From Amorphophallus konjac (taxonomy: Eukaryota; Streptophyta; Magnoliopsida; Alismatales; Araceae), in NCBI GenBank assembly GCA_022559845.1, contig CM040126.1, positions 44,014,458 through 44,078,457 on the forward strand: a stretch of 64,000 bases of DNA. Reading direction: 5' to 3'. Below are positions 1 to 9,086 of the stretch, one piece after another (position 1 is the first letter of the stretch; each line of letters begins with the position of its first letter). Under the pieces are notes generated by a model. That model did no database searches, was not told where the DNA came from, and worked only from the letters and a program-made list of their open reading frames with translations. Position numbers and translations under genes: made by a program.

Positions 1-603
1 AAGTAGGGGTCGCACACGTCAAATCTGGGACCTATTTATAGGTTTAGCAAGGGTTTGAGGATTAGAACGAACTTAGAGTCCAAATTAGGCTTTCAATTCG
101 ATCTTCTAACCTTCTAGACTTATCTAACTAGTAGATAGAATCGATCCTAGGTGATTTGGATGTTAAAAATCTAATCTTTTCATGTTTTCTTTCTCTCACG
201 AAATTGACCGCTTACTGTTAAAAATCTAGGACTGGACCGCTTACTGTCCCTTGCGGTCTCGCAATAGACCATTTTCCCCATTGAGCGTCGAATTTGAAGC
301 TAGTTCAAACTCTTTTGATATTATCTATGTTATTATCCATTTATTTATCTTCTAATGAGTAATTATCTCCTTAATTCTGTGATTACACCCATTTTAAGGT
401 TCTAGAATATGGGCTAAGGTCCAAAACAATCTCTTGGGCCTATTGGGTTTATTATATGGGCCTAATCCTCTTGGATTAGTATAGGGCCTAAATAATTAGA
501 TTTAATTCATTATAATTTAATTAATATCTCATCAAATGTTTAATAATTAATATAATTATATTTTTAAATCTGAAAAATCCTTAGAACATTCTCGGGCGTT
601 ACA
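1..603 (-). repeat. Partial LTR of family G, minus strand
   Basis: Read on the minus strand from 603 downward, this matches the start of the family G LTR at 27028 and 34976: it begins TGTAACGCCCGAG and continues through the same AT-rich start. On the plus strand a TATA-like block lies at about 33-44 (cctatttatagg), matching the G promoter. The GACCGC/GCGGTC inverted-repeat motif is present at about 190-270. The LTR runs off the left edge, so its element body, if any, lies outside the window. Seven bases (604-610) separate it from the next LTR. Confidence 0.88.
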
Positions 604-949
604 CTCCGTCTGTAATATCCCGAACATTTCGGATCCTTTCTTTTTATGTCCCAGATCTGCTTTCTCAGAGTGTCCAGCTCTGTTGTGTTTGAAATTTCGT
701 TTCAGACATCTTTCATGTTCGGATCGGTGCGATCCGGAGTTGTTTCGGAGGCCCGGAGTGTGTCCGTGGCTTTTTCCTCGCGTTTTTCCAATTCCCGGTC
801 ATGTTTCCAGTTTTTACCTGCGAAACCCCGTAGCGGGTGAACCGAGTCGTTCACCTGGGCGAGAGTGGTACCGTTGCCATCGGTGCGTTCCAAGGATCGC
901 GGATGTGTAATTTTGATTTTTTGGTATTTTTCAGAATTTCCAGATTTTC

Positions 950-957
950 TATAAATA
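950..957 (+). promoter_or_regulatory. TATA box of the A1 5' LTR
   Basis: TATAAATA about 340 bp into the LTR, followed by a pyrimidine-rich leader. The same box is kept at 8491-8498 in the second LTR. Transcription would start about 30 bp downstream, so the inverted-repeat array lies in the transcribed leader. Confidence 0.7.
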
Positions 958-1504
958 CCCCCATTTCTTTTTCTTCCCCTCTTCTTTCTTCTTTCTTCTT
1001 CTTCCTCTTTCTTCTTCCTCCCCACCGTGAGCGCCCCCCTTCTCTCCCATTCTACCGACGACGACCGCGGTAGAGTCCCCTCTGGCTGCAGACGGCGTGG
1101 GGCGACGGCGTGACGGCGTGGGCGACGGCGAGGCGATCATGGCGGCGTAAAGCTTATGGGGAATCATGAAGGAGCGAGGGTTCTAAAAGTGTTCTTCACA
1201 GTTTGTGGACGATCCGGCGCACCTCGAGGCGAGATTGATGTAGGGTGACGTCCCTTAGCTCCCCGCGTTCCATTCCCGTGATTTCTAGCCCGGTGTGAGG
1301 ATGAGAGGGGTCCTTTCCATGCCGGGAGGGTAAAATCATGATTTGGGGAGAGTTCGCCCGATCTACATTTTTAAGTCGCGATTCGGCGTTTTGATGGCTT
1401 AGATGCATGCTAGGGGTCCCGAGGGAGCTTCCCCCTTGTTTCCCCCCTCTCCCATGGAGGTATGGGGGCGTGGTTGGTGTTTTGGGTCGTTTCCCGTCGT
1501 TCCG

Positions 1505-2110
1505 CCGTCGGGACGGTGTGACGGTCCTTCCAGTGATCGTCATGCCTGTGATGCCCCATGGTGGGTGCGTTACATGGCAGTGTTTTGCTAACTGGGTGGT
1601 CCGTGGGCCTTATGGTCCCACGATAGACCGACCGCCAGGGCGTGTAACGTGCCTAGGTTGGACCGTCAGGTGGCGATCCGACTGTTGGCATCCAACCGTT
1701 GGTGGTCAAGGCCTCTGATGCACCCAGGGTGGGGCGTTAGAGCCTTGTGACGTCCCTGTGTTGGAGTGTTAGAGCGGACGCATCCCCATCTTCTAACGCT
1801 CCTAGGCAGGACCATTAAAGCTATGTTTTCTTCTCATCTTTTGATGCATCAGCGGTGGTCCGTCAGAGTCTGTGACGCCCCGAGCGGTGTGCGTCACAGT
1901 AGGTTTCTTCACGCCTTCTGACGCACTAGATTGGGTGCGTTAGGACCTGTGATGCACCAAGGCTGGCGCATCACAACCGGTTTTGCACCGAGTGTCTGAC
2001 GCACCTGTGTTGGGCCGTCAGACTGTTGTGACGGCCCAGAGATAGACCGTCAGAGCTGTGGCGCTCCTGTGTTGGATCGCCAAGCTCTGGACTGCACTAG
2101 GTGGTCCGTA
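1505..2110 (+). repeat. Array of short inverted repeats, GACGC/GCGTC type
   Basis: About ten units of 25-35 bp, each with opposed arms around a 10-14 nt spacer. Clear examples: TGTGACGC (1871-1878) with GCGTCACA (1891-1898); TGTGATGC (1948-1955) with GCATCACA (1968-1975); TCTGACG (1995-2001) with CGTCAGA (2016-2022); TGACGG (2029-2034) with CCGTCA (2047-2052). Spacers differ from unit to unit while the arms are kept. The array follows the TATA box by about 550 bp, so it should be in the RNA leader. Function unknown. Confidence 0.75.
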
Positions 2111-3216
2111 GTCCCGTTTCTTCTCCGACCGTGGTCACCGTGCGACGGTGCTGGTACATGGGACGGTCCCCGTACTTCGTCGGGTTCGGATGTTATTTTC
2201 CGTTGACTAGAGAGTATACTCCTTCAATGACCCTCCACTAGTCATAGCCTGCTTACACGTTTAGTGGTCCCACCCGAGAGTGGTGGAGAGAGAACCCTGA
2301 GGATGGTTTTTAGACTAGTTTCCGTCGGGTCCCACGTCTGTAGCCAGAGTCTGGCTAAGGGGAAAACCAGTTAGAGGCCATACCTAAGATGCATGGTCTG
2401 TGTGTGCACACGTGGTTGGGGGCAGTTGGACACGCGCTAACGAGCGTGACCCCAACTAGTCACTTGCTTTATGGTTACTTGTGCGGTGTCCTTGCCTCCG
2501 CCCAGGGCATCGCAGGTGGACACCTGCGGTGTGGTGTAAGACGTCAGGGGACGCTGCCGACTATGCTTCTAGTGGGAGGTACTCCTGTCGAGTCAGGAGT
2601 GACAGACTGTCGGTCTCTGTGACTTTGACCTTCGGGTTTTGGTCGTGTTTGACCATTGAGTTCCGGTTGTTTCGTCGTGGCACATGTCTCGGTCTTCGTG
2701 CCGTGAGATCGGTGTTTGTAGTTGCAGGGCTTTCACTTTTGAGGTACTCGCTTAACTGCTAGCGTAGCGATTTTCCGTTTCATGAGGTACGTTTCGAGTG
2801 ATCCCTACTGAGTCTTGTTCTGAGACTCATTCCCTGCGTGTTTTCACCGTGTTTCAGGCGAGGCGCGGCTTCAGAGGGGCGCGTCTGAGGCTCAGCGTGG
2901 TTCAGGTGCCCAGCGTTAGTGCCAGAGATCAGAGCCGGGGTATGTCCCATGTAGCTATACTTTTCTTTCTTGTCTCTATACTAGTTGTGGACTACTGTTG
3001 TTTATTTTGTTATATCTTGTAGACCATGTATCATGTAAAATGTTAATTATTTCCTACTTAATCATATTAACTGTTTAATTTCTACAATTATTTGTGATAC
3101 TTGTGTAGTCTCCACACCATCCTTCTAACCCTTCCGAGTCTTCGGGCTCGTGGGTGGCGGTTCGAGTCTCGGGTTATCGGGCCTTCCCGGTAATCGGATT
3201 CTCGGGTCGTTACAGC

Positions 3217-3228
3217 TGGTATCAGAGC
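3217..3228 (+). other. Primer binding site, tRNA-iMet type (A1)
   Basis: TGGTATCAGAGC, two bases after the LTR end. This is the sequence expected to pair with the 3' end of initiator methionine tRNA for minus-strand DNA synthesis. Confidence 0.92.
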
Positions 3229-3378
3229 GCGGTTGTGGGATTATACAAGAATCATAAGTAATTGTAGTGGTCCACTAGTCCACAGCAATAATGTACAGTT
3301 GACGCTGGCATCGGGCACCGTGTGTTTTTATTGACCTTGCCGTTTCTGTGTTTTCTATCTTTTGCTTCAGGAGAGAGT

Positions 3379-4680
3379 ATGGCGCCGAGGCGAGGGACTC
3401 GCTCTCAGCAGGGGCAGTTGGCTGAGGTTCAGGAGATCCAGCAGCAGGTTCATGAGGAGTAGGAGGAGCAGAGTAGAGTGCCACCAGCGGCCACCGAGGC
3501 AGCGGATACTGCGAGGATTCCGAGGGCCGAGGATTTCTTCCGTGGCATGTACCAGCTTATGTCACAGCAGTTCGGCGGAGAGGCTGGTGAGGGCTCATCA
3601 ACCAGGGGTGGGCCAGGTCGAGCAATGAGGGATTTCATGCAGTTCCATCCACCTTACTATGGCGGCCAGCCAGACCCTGATTGGGCTCGGAGTTGGCACA
3701 ATGAGATGGAGTGGGTGTTCAGTTCCGTGCGTTGTACTGCGGAGGACAGGGTGACGTTGGCCTGTAACCAGTTGCAGGGCACGGCTCGGGCGTGGTGGTC
3801 TTCCGAGTGGAAGACGTCCTTCCAGTCTCGTCCCCTTGAGCAGATTGCGTGGGATGACTTTGTCAGTGCTTTTGAGCGTGCCTAGTGCCCAGAGTATGTT
3901 GCTACGCAGAGGATGCGTCAATTTTTGGAGCTGGTCCAGAGCGACATGTCCGTGTTGCAGTACAGAGCCCGATTTGTTGAGCTGGGTCGTTATGCACCCT
4001 ATATCATGGAGCATCAGAGGGTGAAGACCGCGCAGTTTGTGCAGGGCTTGAGGCAGGAGCTGAGGCACCATTTGATTGCGAACGCTGCTACAGATTTGGA
4101 GACGGCTTCTCGTGTAGCGGCGTCCTTGGAGCTGGATATGTAGAGGACTCAAGGACTGATTACCCAGGGGCAATCCTTGTTAGGCCGTAGCCATCAGATG
4201 ACTACCCAGTAGCAGAGCACGTTCCAGCTTCCTTCTGGTAGTTCGGGAGCTTCGACTTCGGCGGCATCAGCGGTAGAATCTGCATCTTTCAGCGCCAAGG
4301 TCAAGAAGTTCTTTAGGAAGGGTTTTTCCAAGAAGCGTAAGGAGGGAAGGGATCAGCGGCAGGCTTGTTCAGGCAGTGTTCAGTAGCCGGCACCCCTCCA
4401 GCGGTAGGGGTCGGTCGGTGGATCTCTTGCGGGGTGTCCCCGGTGTGGCGAGTCGCATCCAGGCAGGCAGTGTACGGCGTTGGTGATCTATTTCAGGTGT
4501 GATCAGCCAGGGCAGATGGCACGTGACTGTCCGCAGCAGCCACGTCAGCCACCTTAGTTTCCTCAGCAGCAGCAGCAGCAGTACCCACAACAGTAGTTTC
4601 AGCAGCAGGGTCAGTTTCCGCCACTACCACGGTCAGCGAGTGTGGGCAGGCAGAGAGCTCGAGGCCAGATTACTCACATG
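3379..4680 (+). pseudogene. gag: gag of element A1, with several stops
   Basis: Start ATG at 3379 (MAPRRGTRSQQ), just after a pyrimidine-rich TTTTGCTTCAG. The Gag core (about 3600-4140) has FMQFHPPYYGG, DPDWARSWHNEMEWVF and the downstream ARFVELGRYAPYIMEH block. Two zinc-knuckle positions follow. The first (about 4435-4473) reads CPRCGESHPGRQC. The second has lost its first cysteine (Tyr) and its histidine (Gln), whereas copy A2 keeps CFRCDQPGHMARDC. In-frame stops lie at 3460, 3883, 4141, 4210, 4384, 4405, 4555 and 4594. All except 3883 are TAG where copy A2 has CAG. The frame is shared with the protease and RT downstream, so the intact ancestor made one Gag-Pol polyprotein. This copy cannot make Gag. 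Confidence 0.9.
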
Positions 4681-7600
4681 ACCAGGGTGGAGGTAGAGTC
4701 ATCGCAGCTAGTGGAAGGTACTGTTATGATTTTAGGTTGCGCAGCGTGAGTTTTGTTTGATTCTGACTCGTCCCATTCGTTTATTTTGGAGGATTTTACG
4801 CTGAGTATCGAGGACCCGGTATCCCAGATGTCATGTGATCTGATGGTAGAGTTGCCATCCGATGACTTCATGATCACTCCGTATTGTTTCGAGAGGGTTC
4901 CGGTTTGGATCGAGGGGTGGAGTTTCCCAGGCATGTTGTATGCGTTGCAGCTTCGGGTATATGATGTAATTTTGGGCATGGACTCGCTCGAGGCGCATGG
5001 AGCGGTGGTGGATTGTGAAACAAAGAGGGTTTACTTTCAGCATCCTCGTAAGCGGACCTTCTACTTCCAAGGTATCTGTTCTACCTCTCCTCATTTTCTC
5101 ATTTCTGCGATTCAAGCCCATCGGTTGCTTGATTTCGGTTGTCAGGGTTTTCTCGCTTCTGTGGTCTTGGTAGACCAGCCGTGTCCGGATGTCGAGGACA
5201 TTCCGGTGGTGTGCGAGTTTCCCGATGTCTTTCCTGAGGATTTGCCTGGATTACCTCCCCAGCGGGAGATCAATTTCATTATCGAGGTTGTGCCTGGTAC
5301 GGGACCCTTGGCGAAGGCTCCCTACCGTATGGCTCCCGCTGAGCTGAGAGAGTTGAGGGTGCAGTTGCAGGAGTTACTGGCCAAGGGGTATATTCGTCCT
5401 AGCTTTTCTCCATGGGGTGCGCCCGTGTTATTCGTGAAGAAGAAGGATGGTAGTCTGAGGTTGTGCATTGACTACCGGTATCTGAATGAAGTGACCATTA
5501 AGAACAAGTATCTGTTGCCGCAGATTGATGATTTGTTTGACCAGCTTCAGTCTACTCGAGTGTTCTCGCGGATTGATTTGTGGTCTGGTTACTATCAACT
5601 GAGGATTCACGAGTCCGATGTGGAGAAGACGGTGTTTAGTACGAGGTACGGGTATTATGAGTTTTAGTGATGTCGTTCGGGCTTACCAATGCCCCCGTAG
5701 CCTTCATGGACTTGATGTAGAGGGTGTTTCGTCCCTATCTGGACCAGTTTGTGGTCATGTTTGTGGACGACATCCTTGTTTATTCGCGGTCTGTGGAGGA
5801 GCACGCGTACCATTTGAGTGTGGTGCTGCAGAAGTTGCGAGATCACCAGTTGTATGCGAAGCTCAGTAAGGGCGAGTTCTGGCTCCGTGAGGTGCACTTT
5901 TTGGGGCACGTGATCTCTGGTGATGGTATTTCCGTGAACCCCGCCAAGGTCGAGGCAGTAATGCAGTGGCTGAGGTCGATGTCTGTGACGAAGATCCGGA
6001 GTTTCTTTGGGCTTGCAGGCTATTATCGGAGGTTCATTTAGAATTTTTCTCGCATTACGGCCCCGATGACCAGACTTACACGGAAAGATGTGCCTTTTGT
6101 CTGGACTGATGAGTGTGAGCAGAGTTTCAGGGAGCTAAAGAGATTGCTCACCTCGGCTCTGGTGTTGGTTTTACCTTCTGGATCGGGAGGTTTTGTGGTG
6201 TGTACAGATGCTTCCGTGGTCGGATTGGGTGCTGTGTTGATGCAGCATGGTAGAGTGGTGCCGTATGCTTCGCGGTAGTTGAAGCCACATGAGGAGAACT
6301 ACCCTACCCATGACCTGGAGTTGGCAGCGGTGATCTTCGCGCTGAAGATCTGGAGGCATTATCTGTACGGTGAGAAGTTCGAGGTGTTCACTGACCATCA
6401 GAGTTTGAGGTATGTGTTCACTCAGAGGCACCTTAACCTCAGGCAGAGGTGTTGGATGGAGTATATGAAGAATTATGACTTCACCCTGTCTTATCAGCCA
6501 GGCAGGATGAATGTCGTCGTCGATGCTTTGAGTCGGAAGGTCGAGGTCAGTGCCTTGATGTTGAGGAAGTGGAGGCTCTGGGAACAAGTGTCCGAAGTGT
6601 CATTCAGGCTCAAGATTCCCCGAGAGCCAGGGTTAGCGGTGCTCGCGAGTCTGACTGTCACCCCTGCTATCCGCCGTCAGGTGACAGAGGATCAGCATGC
6701 AGACCCTGAGTTGCCCCAGATTTTGGCCATGGCTGATGTGGAGCTCGGTGAGGACGGTGCTGTGAGGTTTCGTGGCAGGTTGTACGTCCCAACCGAGGAG
6801 CGGGTTCATGGTGCGGTGTTGCGCGAGGCTCATGGGAGCTGGTACACCGTACACCCGGGTGCGATGAAGATGTATCAGAACTTGCGGAGGCAGTTCTGGT
6901 GGACTGGCATGAAGAGAGATGTTGCCGAGTTCGTGGCCAGGTGCTTGACCTGTCAGCAGGTGAAGGCGGAGCATCAGCGATCAGGAGGTGTGATTCAGCC
7001 CTTGGATGTTCCCGCGTGGAAATGAGACCACGTGACCACGGATTTTATGGTGGGATTGCCGAGGACTCCGAGTGGGCAGGACAGTATTTGGTTGCTGGTG
7101 GATAGGCTGACGAAAGTGGCTCGGTTATTATCGGTCAAAGTCAGCTGGAGTGTGCCCAAGCTGGCATGTTTGTATGTGGAGCGGATCGTACCCTTGCATG
7201 GGGTTCCCATTTCCATTGTATCCGATCGAGATCCGTGTTTCACATCTAGTTTCTGGAGGAGTTTTCAGAGGGCTCTAGGCACCGAGTTAGCGTTTAGCTC
7301 GACATATTATCCCCAGTCGGACGGTCAGTCGGAGAGGACCATCCAGACTTTGGAGGACATGTTGAGGTCGTGTTGTCTGGAGTGGCAGGGGAGTTGGTTT
7401 CACCACCTACCGTTGGTGGAGTTTACCTATAACAACAGCTATCATTCGAGCATCGGGATGGCTCCTTATGAGGCGTTGTATGGGCGTCCGTGTCGGACTC
7501 CACTTGATTGGTTCGAGGTTGGTGAGCGTGTTTCGACGGGACCGGAGTTGGTGCAGCAGTGTGTGAATGTCGTGCACCTGGTTCATCAGAACATGTTGGC

Positions 7601-8081
7601 AGCCCAGAGTCGGCAAAAGAGCTATGCTGACCGGAGGAGGTAGCCTCTCACTTTCGCCGTTGGTGATCGTGTGTTCTTGAGACTTTCTTCAATGAAGGGG
7701 GTGATGCGCTTTGGACGGCGTGGGAAGTTGAGTCCCCGCTATATTGGTCCTTTCCTCATTATGGAGCGCATCGGTGAGGTTGCTTACCGGTTGCAGTTAC
7801 CCCCTGAGTTGGTGTCGGTGCATGACGTGTTCCACGTCTCAATGTTGCGGAAGTATATGCCCGATAACTCTCGTGTGCTTGAGGATTCTGTTTGGCCCGA
7901 GGTGACTCCAGATCTTTCTCTCCCAGAGTTTCCCATCCGCATCGAGGACAGGCGAGAGCAGCGCCTGTGGAACAATGTCATCCCCTTGGTTAAGGTGGTG
8001 TGGCAGCGGCACTCTGATGGTGAGGTTTCTTGGGAGCGTGAGGATGAGATGCGTCAGTAGTTCCCTTACCTGCTCGAGTGA
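4681..8081 (+). pseudogene. pol: pol of element A1: protease, RT, RNase H, integrase, chromodomain, decayed
   Basis: In order: protease at about 4690-5060, with the active site reading DSD instead of D[ST]G ([12 protein letters not shown]) just after a TGA at 4747; RT at about 5230-6040, with FVDDILVYS at about 5760; RNase H at about 6150-6540 (TDASVVGLGAVL, DALSRK); integrase at about 6790-7640, with an HHCC zinc finger (CLTCQQVKAEH) and DDE residues in TTDFMVGLP, SDRDPCFTS and SERTIQTLEDML; then a chromodomain-like end at about 7920-8081 (IPLVKVVWQRH, WEREDEMRQ). A one-base deletion near 5665 moves the frame inside the RT. Stops follow at 5718, 6039, 6276, 7023, 7641 and 8058. Compared with copies A2 and F, most are CAG to TAG changes. 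The reading frame ends with the sequence FPYLLE and TGA at 8079. Confidence 0.9.
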
Positions 8082-8137
8082 GTTCCCTCTTCTTCCCCCT
8101 GAGCTTTGTTCTTAAATTTTGAGGACAAAATTTATTT

Positions 8138-8150
8138 AAGGGAGGAGGGC
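8138..8150 (+). other. Polypurine tract of A1
   Basis: AAGGGAGGAGGGC directly before the second LTR; the plus-strand primer site for reverse transcription. Confidence 0.8.
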
Positions 8151-9081
8151 TGTAATATCCCACACCTTTCGAATCCTTTCTTTTTGGGTCCCGGATCTAT
8201 TTTCTTGGAGTGTTTGGCTCCGTTGTGTCCAAAATTTCGTTTCGGACATCTTTCATGTTCGGATTGGCACGATCCGGAGTTGTTTCGGAGGCCCAGAGTG
8301 TGTCCGCGGCTTTTTCCGCGCGTTTTTTCGATTCCCGATCGTGTTTCTGATTTTTACCTGCGGAACCCCGTAGCGGGTGGACCGAGTCGTTCACCTAGGC
8401 GAGAGTGGTACCGTTATGATCGATGCGTTCCGAGGATCGCGGATGTGTAATTTTTGATTTTTTGATATTTTTTAGAATTTCCAGATTTTCTATAAATATC
8501 CCATTTCTTTTTCTTTTTCTTCCCCACTTCTTTCTTCTTCTTCCTCTTTCATCTTCCTCCCCACCGTGAGCACCCCCTTCTCTCCCATTCGACCGACGAC
8601 GACCGCGGTGGCGTCCCCTCCGACTGCAGACGGTGCGGGGCGACGGTGTGACGGCGTGGGCGACGGCGAGGCGATCGTGGCGGCGTAAAGCTTGTGGGGA
8701 CTCGTGAAGGAGCGAGGGTTCTAAAAGCGTTCTTCACGGTTTGTGGATGATCCGGCGCGCCTTGAGGTGAGATTTAGGTAGGTGACGTCCCTTAGCTCCC
8801 CGTGTTCCATTCCCGTGATTTCTAGCCCGGTGTGAGGCCGAGAGGGGTCGTTTCCATGCCGGGAGGGTAAAATCATGATTTGGGGAGAGTTCGCCCGATC
8901 TACATTTTTAAGCCGTGATTCAACGTTTTGATGGCTTAGATGCATGCTAGGGGTCCCGGGGGAGCTTCCCCCTTGTTTCCCCCCTCTCCCATGGAGGTAT
9001 GGGGGCGTGGTTGGTGTTTTGGGTCGTTTCCCGTCGTTCCGCCGTCGGGACAGTGTGACGGTCCTTCCAGTGACCATCACA

Positions 9082-9086
9082 GCCTG
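9082..9086. repeat. Target site duplication of element B (left copy)
   Basis: GCCTG at 9082-9086 and again at 16980-16984. It occurs once at the empty site in the other A LTR (1544-1548). Choosing this 5 bp duplication gives LTR ends TGATG...CATCA, an inverted pair. Confidence 0.88.

Larger units (their letters stand above)
611..3214 (+). repeat. 5' LTR of element A1 (2604 bp)
   Basis: Starts TGTAATATCCC and ends CGGGTCGTTACA, directly before the primer site. The same boundaries recur in the LTR 8151-18615. It contains a TATA box (950-957), a GC-rich transcribed leader, an inverted-repeat array (about 1505-2110), a block (about 2215-2480) that is similar to the family E LTR (about 42795-43060), and an AT-rich 3' end. 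ORFs in it are short and not conserved with the second LTR, so I call none of them coding. Confidence 0.92.

Noticed and set aside
3217..3240. A tRNA gene at TGGTATCAGAGC sites
   Set aside because: Only the 12-14 bases complementary to the tRNA 3' end are present. These are primer binding sites at LTR ends.
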